Notes under the pieces: generated by a model | Databases searched by the model: none | Told to the model about the DNA's origin: nothing | Seen by the model: the letters and a program-made list of their open reading frames with translations, nothing else | Assembly: GCF_000722545.1 (NCBI RefSeq) | Contig: NZ_JNVM01000015.1 | Span: forward strand, 151,819-215,818 | Direction of reading: 5' to 3' | DNA from: Paenibacillus tyrphae | GTDB lineage: Bacteria > Bacillota > Bacilli > Paenibacillales > NBRC-103111 | DNA: 64,000 bases | Made by a program: the position numbers and the translations under genes | In this document: positions 42,343 to 53,015 of the stretch, one piece after another | Layout of the letters: every line of letters starts with the position of its first letter | Numbering within the stretch: position 1 is the first letter of the stretch

Positions 42343-45300
42343 TTACAGCTTCTTGAAGATCCGGTACAGGATGACGGCCGTCTCGGCTCTGGTCGCCTGT
42401 CCCTTCGGATTCAGTCCGCTGCCGTTGCCTTCCACGATACCGGCTTTGACCATAGCGGCCACGCTGTTCGTTGCGTACGAAGCAACGGCGGCTTTGTCGC
42501 TATAGGAAGCCAGATCTGCCGCAGCTCCGCGGATTTCAAGCTTTTTGGAGACGTCCAGCGCTCTTGCCGTAAGCACCATCAAATCTTGTCTCGATATTTT
42601 TTCTTTCGGGTTGAATTTATTGTCTTCCACCCCGTCGGTAATGCCCAGCTTCTTCGCAATGCCGATGGCCTGATAATAATAATCGCTAGGATTCACATCG
42701 CTGAAGTTGGAATCGAAATCGCCTTTCAAGCCAAGAGCACGAACCAGTAAGGTAATAAAATCGGCTCTCGTTATGTTTTGACCCGGCTCAAACGTCGTGT
42801 CGGAGGTGCCTTGAATAATTCCTTTCGAAGCCAGCACGGCGATCGCTTCGCTAGCCCACGAGTAGCGCTCCGTCACGTCGCGGAACGGATTCGGCACCGG
42901 CGCAGGCGTCGGAGCCGTTGGCGTTTCCTTGCCCGGTTTCGGAGATGCCGGCTGCTCCGGCTTCGGCTGCTCCGGTTTCGCCGGAGTTCCCGGCTTGGCC
43001 CCGCTGCCGCTTCCGTTGCTGCTGCTGCCGCTGCTGTCTTCGCTGCTCGAAGACGAGCTTTCCGTCCGCACGGTGACGCTCGGCCCGGTCGTCCAGTTCC
43101 CCGCGGCGTCTACCGCTTCGACTTGGAACATATAGCGGGTGTCGCTGCTCAGTCCCGTCACGCGGTACGACAGCTTGTCGCCAGGCAGCTTGACCAACTC
43201 TTTGTCCCCGTTCTTGATCCGGTAGCCGGTAACCGCCACATTGTCCGTCGCGGCGCTCCAGCTTAACGTTACCGCTGTTTCCGTCACGTCCGACGCCTTC
43301 AGCGCGCTACCCTCCGGCCATACCGGAGCGGTTTTGTCCGTGCCGTCCGTCGGCGCAGCGCCTGTCGTGAAGCCCCAGATGTCCGACAGCGTTTGCCCGC
43401 TGTTGTTGTCCGCCGCCCGCACGTACCATTGATTGTAGCTTTGCGGCTGCAGACCGCTCCAAACGACAGAAGCCTCCTGGCCTCCGGCCACCTGATCGAC
43501 CTGACCGATGGCTTGGTCCGTATACACGCTGATGCTCATGTAATCCGTCGCCACGCGCTTCTGCATCGGCGTCAAATTCACGTCCAGCTCGAACTCGTCC
43601 TTGCCCGGATACTCCTTCGGATCGTAGTAGTTGTAGTCGTCCAAATACGGCGAATACGTTTTAACGTAAATTTTGTTGCGGTTCACATCGAATTGCAGCA
43701 GGCGGATATAGCCGAGCCCGCCTTTTTCGGCCCCTTGATAGTCCGCCAGCATCTGGTAGACGGTGCGGTCCGGTTTGCCATCGCCGTCGTCGTCGATCGG
43801 ATCGATCTTCGTTTCCGCATCATGATAGTGGCCGCTCAAGACGGCAATGACGTTTTTGTTCGGGACGACGACCTTCTCGTAAATTTTGTCCGCAATCGGG
43901 GCCCGGTTGCCGGAAACGAGCAAAAATTCATGGAAGTTCAAAATCGCCCTGCGGTCCGGGTACTGCTTCAGCACCTCGTCCATCCACTGAATTTCGGCAT
44001 CGCCGATGTTCCAGCCCATGTAGACGAAAATAAAGTCGTTGCCGCCCGCGGAAACCAAGTCGTAATGACCGCGGTTGTTCTGATAAGACCCGCCAAAGGT
44101 CGGCTGCTTCTTGAACCGGTCCTCTCCAAAATATTTCCAGTACTGCGTATAGTCCGACAGCTGATGGGACACGTCATGATTGCCCGCAAGCACGCCGTAA
44201 GGAACTTTTGCATCCTCCAGCACCTTCATATTCCGGTCCGCTTCGATCCACTGATACTCTTTGTCCGCTTCATCCACAATATCGCCGGTATGGACGACAT
44301 ATTTGATTTTCATCGCGTCCTGATTCTGGGCAATCCACTCGACGTTGCGCCGGTAAATTTCCGGGTAGCTTTCCGAGTAATACTGCGTATCGGACATCCA
44401 CAAGAACGAAAAATCGTACGATTGCTGCGATACCGGAAGCTCGTCCTGCACGATCAGCTGGATCGTGCCGTTCGTATTGTACTCCCCGGCAGCCACGGTA
44501 GCGGTCAATGCAAAATCTTCCGCTCCCGCCACCTTGCTATCGAGCATCGTCCACTGCTGCGCCTTCGGGCTCCAGCCGTACAGGCTGACCTTGCGGCCTT
44601 CGAGCGATTTGCCCTTCCATTCTACCTTCACACGGTCCGTCGCTTGAACGGACGGGTCCAGCTTCGCTTCGAAACGATGGTACGGGAATTGACCGACGGA
44701 ATCGTCGATCAGATAGTCCCCGTCCGCCGCACTGATCTTCCGGTAATCTTCCTCCGTGAACGCCTTCTCCCCGGCCAGCTCCAGCTGCTTCGGCGGCTCA
44801 ATGTCCGACGCGCCCCGCTTGGCGGTCAAACCGGCCCGATGGCTGCCGCCATAGTGGAATCCGCGATAGAACGCCACGTTCATCTCATCGTTGTTCGGGT
44901 CCTCGACCTTCACCTTCAGCACGGCGTTCGGATCGACACTGGTCTGCCCGTCGACAGGCGCCACAACCGTCGGCTTATGCGGATCTTCCTCCGGCACCTC
45001 GAAGCTGACCGTGCTTTCCGCCTTATTGCCCACGTTGTCCGCTGCCCGGATCACGAGCGTATGCGTCCCCTTGCCAAGCTGGGAAGAGCTCGTCGCATAC
45101 GGCAGCGTAACCGGCTTGCCGTTCAGCACCGCCTCGACGGCTTTCACGCCCGTCTGCGCATCCGCTACCTTCGCATCAAGCGTAAACGCTCCGCGGTACA
45201 CCTTGCCGCTTTCGACCGAAGGCTTGATAACCGGAGCGGTGTTGTCGACCGTCACGTTGGCCGTCACCGTACCGTACACCGCGCTGGTGGCCGTCACTTG

Positions 45301-47775
45301 GTGGACGCCGTCGCTCAGCTGCTTCGTATCCCAAGCATACGCTTTGGCCTTCAATTGATTGGCATCCAGATTGAATTGGAAATCGAGCGCCTCGAAACGG
45401 CCGTCGCTGTCACCCATCTTGATCTCTTTTTCCTTATTGGCATACTTGGGATCGTACAGAGCCGTTCCGTCGGCGAGCACCAGCCGCACGTTTTTCACGT
45501 TGAAATCGTCCTTGTTCTCCTCCGGACGATCGTCGAACGGAGACGACTTCGAGCCCGCCCGGATCGAAAATACGTTACTGCCTACCCGCAGCCGGTCTGC
45601 ACCGATTGGCACCGAAAGGGTCTGGTACGTCGGGATCGGGTCTTGGAACGTATAGATGATTTCTTTGCCGATGGTTACGGCATTTTTGAAATAATAATCG
45701 ACCGAGGCCGCCTCGAAAGCAAAATAGGCATCGCTCTCCATCGCAGCATACGTCTGGGAAGAAAGGTCTTGACCGTCAATGGCCAGCTTCACCGCATCCG
45801 GACCGGACTGACCTGCAGCCGCTTTGACGATGCGCTGGCCGGATACGAGCTCCCCGTCCTTCAGGTTCAGCCGGAGGCCGTCTTTATTCATCCCCCCGGT
45901 CACGTTCGCACGGTATACGGGAGACGTCGTCTCATTCTTCCCGTCGGACACCTTGAAATAATACTCGATGTACGATTTACCGATCAGGTCGGGCGAATAC
46001 ACCGTATAATGATACTTTTTATCGTTGTAGTTCTGGTACAGGTACCGTTTCGTGTACTCCGCCTGGTTGTCGGAGCGGAAATACAGCGCCGTCGTCAGCA
46101 CCTGACGGTCATCCACGGCATCGGCGACCAGCTCCAGGTTGCTCCACTGCTCCACTTGCGACGCCTGAGTCAGGTTCGCCACCGTCGGAGCCGACGTATC
46201 CGGGGTAACGATCAACGATTGTGCCGGCACTTGCCACCGCTCCAGGCTTCCCGGACTGGCCGGCTTCAATCCGGCGCTCGCCTTGATCATCGTGCCTGTG
46301 CCGTCCATCGGATACTTGTAAACGATGCCGTAATTTTCTTTCGTCTCGTTCGGCAGCGAGCCGTCATAATACGCGACGGATACGTCGACATGCGTATTGG
46401 TTCCGATGGAAACGCCCCGCTTGGAGCCATTGGCCATCCCGTCGCTGTATACTTTGACGATGTCCGTATTTTCCACGAGATTCGTCTGGTAGGCCGCGTT
46501 AAAATCCGCTACGGTTTTGGCCGTATTTTGGCTGTTGATGACCCAGAACACGAACGGCTTCTTCGGCGGAAGAATCAAGTCTTCCCGGTCCGTCGGCCAG
46601 AGGACGTCGTCCTCCGGCCCCGAATCGGTATACCGGTAGAACAGCTTGTAGTCCTTGAAGTTAATCGGCTGGTCCGTATTGTTGTAAATCTCGATAAATT
46701 CGTAGCCGTCCGCTCCTCCCACATTCGTGCTGTTCGGCAGCAATTCGGTCACGAGGATCGGCGGCAGCTTGGAATAATCGAAGTCGGGCAGCTTCACCGT
46801 TACCGTATACGTCTCCGAGGTAACCGTCCGGCTCCCATCCTTCGCTTGAATGAAATACTGCAGCACGGATTCGGCCAGCGACTCCCGCGGAATTTTCGCC
46901 GTATAGCCGCCGCCCGGAGCAGCAGACATTGGCAGCGACGTGAACGCCGACTGCGAGCCGGTTTTATAATAGACCGCAGCGGTTACCGTCTGCTGATTCC
47001 CGGTAAACACGGCCGAAATCGGCAAATCGTCGGCATTCGACGCTTCCGCAGGAGGCGTGTGATTAATTTGCAGCTTGGAGCCCGACGGCACGTCGTCCGG
47101 CGTCAATGCCGGTACCTGAAAGGCCTCGATCCGGCCCGGCGATGCCGCCGTCGTTCCTGCGCTGCTCATCGTCATGTTGACGCTGCCGTCTGTCGGATAC
47201 TGATACACGATACCCATGTCCTGAACCGTCTGGGCGTCGTTCTGATACGATGCGGAAGAGATGATGCTGCCGCTCTTGTCCTTCACCAGCAGGCTCCGGG
47301 GCGCGCTGTTCGACATGCCTCCGCCGCCGTTCACGCGGAACAAATTGACGTTTTCCTGCAGCGACGTGCCGTAATTCGCATTGAAGGCCGCCGTCGGCTC
47401 GTTCGTATTGTCGGCGTTCATGACCCACAGCACGATCGTCTGCTGAGGCGGAATCGCCATATTGTTGTTATAGACCGCCGACCACACCGTCTCGCTCGAT
47501 CCGGCCAGATAGGCCAGCGTATAGTCCTTGAAGTTGACCGTCTGCTTTGAATTGTTGTATACCTCGATGAACTCGTAAGCATCGACGGCTTTTCCCGCCA
47601 CATTCGAGCTGTCGGGGACAAGCTCCGTAATAAGCAGCTTCGGCACTTTACCATAATCCGGCGTACCGGCCGCCTCCGCTGCCGATGTTCCCCATCCGCC
47701 CGGAGGCAGCAGTCCAAGCAGCAGACCGCCCACCGTCAGCGTCGAAACCCATGATTTCCACTTCCTGTTAAACAC
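42343..47775 (-). CDS. S-layer anchored lamin-tail/metallophosphoesterase surface protein
   Basis: A 1,810-residue exported protein. After a signal peptide (about 1-35, ending near AAEA) come a lamin-tail domain (about 45-170, LLITELVPDS and EFIEVYNN), an Ig-like stretch, and a second lamin-tail domain (about 338-465). Several beta-rich domains lead to a calcineurin-like phosphoesterase (about 1120-1360) with SDTQYY, GDIVDE, GNHDV and SGHYHDAE metal-binding motifs. A fibronectin type III domain (about 1480-1575), a Ser/Gly/Pro linker and three SLH domains (about 1625-1810) close it. The GTG at 47775 gives a normal signal peptide with GGGAG ten bases upstream; the longer TTG start lacks a ribosome site. 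Probably a cell-wall bound phosphatase or nuclease. Confidence 0.9.
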   Translation of the reverse strand: MFNRKWKSWVSTLTVGGLLLGLLPPGGWGTSAAEAAGTPDYGKVPKLLITELVPDSSNVAGKAVDAYEFIEVYNNSKQTVNFKDYTLAYLAGSSETVWSAVYNNNMAIPPQQTIVLWVMNADNTNEPTAAFNANYGTSLQENVNLFRVNGGGGMSNSAPRSLLVKDKSGSIISSASYQNDAQTVQDMGIVYQYPTDGSVNMTMSSAGTTAASPGRIEAFQVPALTPDDVPSGSKLQINHTPPAEASNADDLPISAVFTGNQQTVTAAVYYKTGSQSAFTSLPMSAAPGGGYTAKIPRESLAESVLQYFIQAKDGSRTVTSETYTVTVKLPDFDYSKLPPILVTELLPNSTNVGGADGYEFIEIYNNTDQPINFKDYKLFYRYTDSGPEDDVLWPTDREDLILPPKKPFVFWVINSQNTAKTVADFNAAYQTNLVENTDIVKVYSDGMANGSKRGVSIGTNTHVDVSVAYYDGSLPNETKENYGIVYKYPMDGTGTMIKASAGLKPASPGSLERWQVPAQSLIVTPDTSAPTVANLTQASQVEQWSNLELVADAVDDRQVLTTALYFRSDNQAEYTKRYLYQNYNDKKYHYTVYSPDLIGKSYIEYYFKVSDGKNETTSPVYRANVTGGMNKDGLRLNLKDGELVSGQRIVKAAAGQSGPDAVKLAIDGQDLSSQTYAAMESDAYFAFEAASVDYYFKNAVTIGKEIIYTFQDPIPTYQTLSVPIGADRLRVGSNVFSIRAGSKSSPFDDRPEENKDDFNVKNVRLVLADGTALYDPKYANKEKEIKMGDSDGRFEALDFQFNLDANQLKAKAYAWDTKQLSDGVHQVTATSAVYGTVTANVTVDNTAPVIKPSVESGKVYRGAFTLDAKVADAQTGVKAVEAVLNGKPVTLPYATSSSQLGKGTHTLVIRAADNVGNKAESTVSFEVPEEDPHKPTVVAPVDGQTSVDPNAVLKVKVEDPNNDEMNVAFYRGFHYGGSHRAGLTAKRGASDIEPPKQLELAGEKAFTEEDYRKISAADGDYLIDDSVGQFPYHRFEAKLDPSVQATDRVKVEWKGKSLEGRKVSLYGWSPKAQQWTMLDSKVAGAEDFALTATVAAGEYNTNGTIQLIVQDELPVSQQSYDFSFLWMSDTQYYSESYPEIYRRNVEWIAQNQDAMKIKYVVHTGDIVDEADKEYQWIEADRNMKVLEDAKVPYGVLAGNHDVSHQLSDYTQYWKYFGEDRFKKQPTFGGSYQNNRGHYDLVSAGGNDFIFVYMGWNIGDAEIQWMDEVLKQYPDRRAILNFHEFLLVSGNRAPIADKIYEKVVVPNKNVIAVLSGHYHDAETKIDPIDDDGDGKPDRTVYQMLADYQGAEKGGLGYIRLLQFDVNRNKIYVKTYSPYLDDYNYYDPKEYPGKDEFELDVNLTPMQKRVATDYMSISVYTDQAIGQVDQVAGGQEASVVWSGLQPQSYNQWYVRAADNNSGQTLSDIWGFTTGAAPTDGTDKTAPVWPEGSALKASDVTETAVTLSWSAATDNVAVTGYRIKNGDKELVKLPGDKLSYRVTGLSSDTRYMFQVEAVDAAGNWTTGPSVTVRTESSSSSSEDSSGSSSNGSGSGAKPGTPAKPEQPKPEQPASPKPGKETPTAPTPAPVPNPFRDVTERYSWASEAIAVLASKGIIQGTSDTTFEPGQNITRADFITLLVRALGLKGDFDSNFSDVNPSDYYYQAIGIAKKLGITDGVEDNKFNPKEKISRQDLMVLTARALDVSKKLEIRGAAADLASYSDKAAVASYATNSVAAMVKAGIVEGNGSGLNPKGQATRAETAVILYRIFKKL

Positions 47776-48025
47776 GCTTTGCACACTCCCGTCTGGTCTT
47801 GTAGGTGGATTTCCGTCTTTCAAATCGAACTATACCCGGGAGTGGCCGAGCTGCCTATACACATCTTCTTCGATCCTTTTCACCGCTTGGCATCCGCCCG
47901 TTAAGCTTTTGTGAAGCGCCAAATCGTTAAAAAAGCGCAGGATCCAAAAAAGTGACCATACCTTTGGAAGCCGGTATTGCGCTACAATATAAGGAAGCAT
48001 CCAGACGATAAAGGAGCCCGCCCTC

Positions 48026-50287
48026 ATGATTGCTTTGCTTGTTCGCCAATCTTTATTCCGCAAAATATTAACGAGCTTTATGATCCTGATCGTCATCTTC
48101 GCATTGGTCGATGTCGCCATTTTCTCGCTCGTCAAAAACCGCCTTCACGGCGAACGGATCGAGCAGAACCGGTTGACGCTGCGTAATGCAGCGGACCGGT
48201 ACCACTCCCAGTTCGAGCGGGTGAAAAACGCGCTGTACAAGCAGTACACGGACAAGGACGTGACCCGGCTGAACCGCCTCATCATCTCGATGACGCAGAA
48301 GAATTCGTTCAAAACCGATGCGATTGTGGATGATATCCAAGTGATCGTACGGGAGCCGGAGCTGTATTTGGACAATATGATGCTGCTGTTCAAGCCGGTT
48401 CCGCTACTGGTGGACAAGAAGGGCGCCACCGAAGAGGAACGGCTTTTCTCCGAAATCTTTACGAGCGAAACGTATTCTCTTTCGTATTGGAAAGCGCAGT
48501 TCGAACGCGAGCCGAACTATGTCATTCATCCGGCGGCTTCGTTCTTTAACCCGGCGGAGCATCCGGAGAAAAAAACGCTCATTCCGTATTCCATCAAGCC
48601 GCCGACGGCGAGCTATTTGGTCGTCGCCATGATCGACGCCGAACGGCTGCAGCAAGCGATTGCCGGAGAGCGGACAAATCTCAACCTGACCATTCTGGAG
48701 CCGGACGGACGCCTCCTGTACCGGACGGATACCGGCGGCTCGGAGCTGCCGGACGGGCTACTGCCCGCGCTGCCGGCAGCCGGCGGCGGGCCGGATTATA
48801 TGGTGCTGGACGACAACTATTACTTCAGCCAACAAGATACGGACGGCTTGCAATATGTCCTGACCGTTCCGGGCCTGAGCTTCGCGGAAGAGGCGAACCG
48901 GCTGAACAAGCTCATGCTGCTTGTGATGGTGGCGGCGGTCATCGTCAGTCTCGTGCTGTCGGTCCTGTTCAGCAAACGAATTCATAAGCCGGTCCGGGAG
49001 CTGCTCTCGTCCATCTCGAACCCTGGCGAGACGGCGCTGGATAGCCAAATCCACGAATTCGACCTGATCGGCCATAAAATCCAGACGCTGCTCAAGGAGA
49101 AAGACGAGATCCTCGGGGAGCTGCGGCAGCAGCAATCCGTATTGAACGGCTACGACTATATCGCCAAATTGAAAAATATCAATCACGAGCTGAGCGACTG
49201 GCACAGCATTCCGCATCATGCGGAGACGTTCACCATCGTGCTCTACGAGCTTCGCTTCCGCTCGGCCGCGTTCGTGGATATGCCGATCAATCGGGAGCTC
49301 GCGGCCCAATCGATCGGCGAGCATCTCAAGCTGGTGACGGACGAGCGTTTTCCCGGCTCCTATACGTTCCGGATGGAGGCGCATCAATTTCTGTCCGTCG
49401 TGCCGGGCAACGAACGGGACCGCTTGGTGGCGATGCTGGAAGAGCTGAAGCCAATGCTCGACCGCGACCGGCGCCATTGTCTTGTCACGGCGGCCGTCAG
49501 CTCGTGGTTCGGGCATTCCGCCCAGCTCGGGCACGCCTACAAGCAGGTGCAGGAGATGGCCCGGCAAGCGAGACTGCTTGAGGAGATGCAGATCGTGCTG
49601 GAGTGCCGCAATGATCCGTCCGCCTATGCGCTGACCCTGACGCAGGAGCAAGAGCTGAATGCCGCGCTGCAAGCGGCCAACGCAGCCGAAGCCGTCCGTC
49701 TCGTCGGACAATGGCTGGACGAGCTGGACCGGGACGAAGCGAGCGTCCGGCGGTTCCGTCTGTTCGCGTCCTCCGTCTCGGCGCAGGCGCAAAAAATCGT
49801 GGAGCATTACAAAGTCGAGGCAAGCACCTCCTGGCGGCTGAAGCCGATGATCCAGCAGCTCGGGGAATGCTGTACGCTGGAGGAATACCGAGGCACGCTG
49901 CAAGCGTTCCTGAACGCCGTCACCGTATTCATCAAGGAGAAAAAAGAAGCTTCCGATCCGATCGTCGAGCACGTGCTCGGCGTGCTTCAAGGGCATTATG
50001 CGGAGGACCTCTCGCTGGAGGCGCTGGCGGGGACACTGAACCTGACGCCGGCCTACGTCTCCACCTATATTAAGGAGAAAACCGGGGTCAATTTTACCGA
50101 CCATCTGCATGACATTCGCGTCCGGAAGGCGCAGGAGCTGTTGCTCGAAACCGGCATGAACATTCAGGAAATCGCTGAGCAGGTCGGCTACCGCAATATT
50201 TCCTCCTTTAACCGGATGTTCAAAAACCGCACCGGGCAATCGCCCGGCGAATACCGGAGAACGCAAACGATGGCGCGCACTTCGTGA
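48026..50287 (+). CDS. Membrane-bound AraC-family regulator with extracellular sensor
   Basis: A 753-residue regulator of the type common in Paenibacillus. Membrane segments lie at about residues 12-35 and 290-312, with a Cache-like extracellular domain between. A cytoplasmic HAMP-like and GGDEF-like degenerate region follows (about 315-560). The C-terminal AraC double helix-turn-helix is at about 645-745 (LEALAGTLNLTPAYVSTYIK; IQEIAEQVGYRNISSFNRMF). It carries no receiver domain, so it signals in one step. RBS AAAGGAGC. It is divergent from the surface protein gene, 250 bases away; in that gap I see no other gene. Confidence 0.88.
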   Translation: MIALLVRQSLFRKILTSFMILIVIFALVDVAIFSLVKNRLHGERIEQNRLTLRNAADRYHSQFERVKNALYKQYTDKDVTRLNRLIISMTQKNSFKTDAIVDDIQVIVREPELYLDNMMLLFKPVPLLVDKKGATEEERLFSEIFTSETYSLSYWKAQFEREPNYVIHPAASFFNPAEHPEKKTLIPYSIKPPTASYLVVAMIDAERLQQAIAGERTNLNLTILEPDGRLLYRTDTGGSELPDGLLPALPAAGGGPDYMVLDDNYYFSQQDTDGLQYVLTVPGLSFAEEANRLNKLMLLVMVAAVIVSLVLSVLFSKRIHKPVRELLSSISNPGETALDSQIHEFDLIGHKIQTLLKEKDEILGELRQQQSVLNGYDYIAKLKNINHELSDWHSIPHHAETFTIVLYELRFRSAAFVDMPINRELAAQSIGEHLKLVTDERFPGSYTFRMEAHQFLSVVPGNERDRLVAMLEELKPMLDRDRRHCLVTAAVSSWFGHSAQLGHAYKQVQEMARQARLLEEMQIVLECRNDPSAYALTLTQEQELNAALQAANAAEAVRLVGQWLDELDRDEASVRRFRLFASSVSAQAQKIVEHYKVEASTSWRLKPMIQQLGECCTLEEYRGTLQAFLNAVTVFIKEKKEASDPIVEHVLGVLQGHYAEDLSLEALAGTLNLTPAYVSTYIKEKTGVNFTDHLHDIRVRKAQELLLETGMNIQEIAEQVGYRNISSFNRMFKNRTGQSPGEYRRTQTMARTS

Positions 50288-50363
50288 GACGGGGGATAGA
50301 ACTGAATATAGCGAATCAAGTATAATGGGAAAGAGATCAACTTAACCGTTCTGCGGAGGAATT

Positions 50364-52976
50364 ATGATTCGCTACTCAGAGCCCGTCGTGCTAAAAAGCA
50401 AAATTTCACCGCCCCTTACCCGCGAAACGCTTGTAGCGCGGGATCGTCTTCTGCACAAAATTTCCAAAGGCGTGAAGGGAAGACTTACCACCGTCTGCGC
50501 CCCTCCGGGATTCGGCAAGACGACCCTTCTCTGCCAATTTGTTCGTTATAACGAACAAGCGGCCGCTTGGGTATCGCTGGACGAGCGGGACAACGATCTG
50601 GCCCGCTTCTGGCGTTATGTCGTTCACGCTGTGGACGCCGCCATTGCCCCCGGATTTGCCGAGCTGATGGCGCCTGTGCTGCACACGTTTCCGCAAGGCT
50701 CCGTCGATACCATGATCGATGTCATGATGAACGAGCTGCATTCGCTGGACCGGCCCGCGGCCTTGATCCTGGACGACTACCACTGCCTGTACGACAAAAG
50801 CATTCATGAAAGCGTCAGCTACATGATCGATATTTTGCCGGATAACGTGCATTTGCTGATCGCGAGCCGGACGGAGCTTCCCTTTTCGACGGCCAAGTGG
50901 CTGGTGAGGGATGAACGGACGGATATTCCGGCGCCCCATATGCTGTTTACCAGCGAGGAGGCGGAGATTTTTTACCGGGAAGTCGTGAACCTTCCTTTGT
51001 CTGCCGACAACATCGCCAAAGTGCTCGGAGTGACGGAAGGTTGGGCCGCCGGCTTGCAGCTCGTTTCCCTCTCGCTCCAAGAGCGCCGGGATTACGAGCG
51101 GCTGGTGCATACCTTCTCCGGCATCGATCTTAATATCGCCGATTATTTGTTTCATGAGGTGCTGTCCCGGCTGTCGACAGAATTGTACGAGTTCGTACTG
51201 CAAACGTCCGTTCTGCAGCGTATGGACGATTCCATCTGCGACACGGTGACGCTTCGCGGCGACAGCCGGCTTGTTCTGGAGCAGCTTCGCAGCCGCAATC
51301 TATTCATCGTTGCGCTGGACGACCGTCATACATGGTTCCGGTATCACCATGTCTTCTCGGAATTTCTGCGCACTCGTCTGAGACACGAGCACCCGGAACA
51401 ATGGACCCGGTTAAACCGGTTGGCGAGCCTTGGCTTTGCCGAGCGGGGGATGCTCGACGATGCGATCGACCATGCGATTGCCGCCGAAGATTACGCGCTC
51501 GCCTCGGCCCTCCTCGACAAGCACATCTTGACCGCGCTGCTGCGGGGAGAGTTCGCCACCTTGCTGAGCTGGTTCGCCTGCTTCCCTGCCCGTACGGCTT
51601 GGCCGCCTCAGCTGCATTTGCTGTATGCTTTTCTATTGGTCGTGACCGGACAATTCGAACGCGCCGAGGATGATATGCGAACCGTCGAGATTCGGCTCGC
51701 CAACGGAGAATATGCTCCCGAAATCCGGGACCACGTGCGCAGCGGATTGTTTTTCGTCAAAGCGAATCTGATGTTTTCTAGCGGCCGGTATGAGCAATGG
51801 TATGCATTTGCCGAGCGGATGAACGAGCTGCTGCCGGAAGACCCGGTCTTCTACAATTTCAATTACAACGAATCGGAGCCCCTCGTCCGCCGCACCGCCT
51901 TCGGTTTGAAGGGAGCGCTGTCCGACGAAGCGGGGAAGATCGGCAGACGATTCGTGCAAATGCTCGAAGCCCGCGGCTGGAAAGATTCGCTGATCAATCA
52001 ATATGTCGTGCAGACGTTGGCCGAGTCCATGTACGAGTGGAACTGCTTGGAGGAAAGCCGTCAGTTATCGGAGCAGGTGGAGAAAGTATCCCGGGCCAAA
52101 CGAATTCCCGGCTTGTTCGTGCCCAACCGCATTACACAGGCCCGGATCGATATCGCCGAGGGCCGTCTGTCGCTGGCCGGGGAAACGATGGATGAAGCGA
52201 TCGACTTCGCATCCCGCCATGCCGAATACTATTGGGTTCGCCCGCTCCGGGCGTTCCGGGCGCGAATTCATTTATTGCAGGGCCGGATTGAGGAGGCCGC
52301 CGAGCAGATCGCCCTGCTGCAGCTGCCGCTAGACCTCAAGCCGACGTACAATCGGGAAATGGAGGTTTTGAGCGTCACCCGCCTGCTGGGAGCCTTGGGC
52401 AAGGAAGACGAAGCTCTTCGCCTGCTGGAGCAGCTAAAGCCGCAAGGCCGCAGGGAAGACTGCTTGATCAGCATGATCGAGATTCCGATCCAGCAGGCGC
52501 TGATGGAGCAGCGGCGTGGGCAGTCGGGTCGAGCGCTCGACTTTCTGCACGAAGCGCTTAGCGTCGCCGAGCCTTACACGTACATCCGCAGCTTTGTGGA
52601 CGAAGGCCAGGCGATGGCCCGGCTGCTTCAGCAGTACGTCGCGCGGCAAAGCGCATCGGAGACGAAAACGCGCTTGTCCGCCTATGCGGGCAAGCTGCTC
52701 GGATGGTTTCCGCAGCCAGGCGATGATCCGCCTGCCGTTCCCTCTTCCGCCGGGCTGGTGGAGGCGCTGACACCAAGCGAATGGAGAATGCTGAACGGCA
52801 TCCGGCAAGGCGCCTCGAACAAGCAGATCGCCCTGGAGCATGCATTAAGCGAAGGTACGGTGAAAGTATACCTATCGCGCATCTACGGCAAGCTGGGCGT
52901 CTCTTCCCGCATCCAAGCGCTGCTGCGGGCGCAGGAGCTGGGGCTTTTCGATCGGCAGGATTTTTGGTTTGAATAG
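50364..52976 (+). CDS. LuxR-family regulator of the MalT/LAL type
   Basis: An 870-residue ATP-dependent activator. Its N-terminal STAND ATPase domain has Walker A CAPPGFGKTTLLCQF (about residue 45) and an LILDDYHCL Walker B (about 130). Central winged-helix and tetratricopeptide-like repeats (about 300-760) follow, and a C-terminal LuxR helix-turn-helix (about 800-860, LTPSEWRMLNGIRQGASNKQ and EGTVKVYLSRIYGKLGV). MalT-like proteins bind a small ligand and ATP, then oligomerise on DNA. It follows the AraC gene by 76 bases; TATAAT at about 50320 may provide its own promoter. The ligand is unknown. Confidence 0.9.
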   Translation: MIRYSEPVVLKSKISPPLTRETLVARDRLLHKISKGVKGRLTTVCAPPGFGKTTLLCQFVRYNEQAAAWVSLDERDNDLARFWRYVVHAVDAAIAPGFAELMAPVLHTFPQGSVDTMIDVMMNELHSLDRPAALILDDYHCLYDKSIHESVSYMIDILPDNVHLLIASRTELPFSTAKWLVRDERTDIPAPHMLFTSEEAEIFYREVVNLPLSADNIAKVLGVTEGWAAGLQLVSLSLQERRDYERLVHTFSGIDLNIADYLFHEVLSRLSTELYEFVLQTSVLQRMDDSICDTVTLRGDSRLVLEQLRSRNLFIVALDDRHTWFRYHHVFSEFLRTRLRHEHPEQWTRLNRLASLGFAERGMLDDAIDHAIAAEDYALASALLDKHILTALLRGEFATLLSWFACFPARTAWPPQLHLLYAFLLVVTGQFERAEDDMRTVEIRLANGEYAPEIRDHVRSGLFFVKANLMFSSGRYEQWYAFAERMNELLPEDPVFYNFNYNESEPLVRRTAFGLKGALSDEAGKIGRRFVQMLEARGWKDSLINQYVVQTLAESMYEWNCLEESRQLSEQVEKVSRAKRIPGLFVPNRITQARIDIAEGRLSLAGETMDEAIDFASRHAEYYWVRPLRAFRARIHLLQGRIEEAAEQIALLQLPLDLKPTYNREMEVLSVTRLLGALGKEDEALRLLEQLKPQGRREDCLISMIEIPIQQALMEQRRGQSGRALDFLHEALSVAEPYTYIRSFVDEGQAMARLLQQYVARQSASETKTRLSAYAGKLLGWFPQPGDDPPAVPSSAGLVEALTPSEWRMLNGIRQGASNKQIALEHALSEGTVKVYLSRIYGKLGVSSRIQALLRAQELGLFDRQDFWFE

Positions 52977-52990
52977 CGAGTAGCCAAAAA

Positions 52991-53015
52991 GCACCGTCCG
53001 TTAGATGGTCGGTGC
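52991..53015. terminator. Terminator hairpin after the MalT-like gene
   Basis: GCACCG-T-CC-loop-GG-T-CGGTGC. It is followed by CTTT on the plus strand, and on the minus strand by five T. Its GCACCGTCCG start is repeated in the terminator at 53231. Confidence 0.6.

Noticed and set aside
43393..47550. A 1,385-codon open frame on the plus strand opposite the surface protein gene
   Set aside because: It is an antisense shadow of high-GC codons. It has no ribosome site, signal or domain, and the minus-strand frame shows clear lamin-tail, phosphoesterase and SLH motifs.
47830..48135. A 101-codon minus-strand frame between the surface protein and the AraC gene
   Set aside because: It overlaps the start of the AraC gene antisense, and the sequence is not protein-like.
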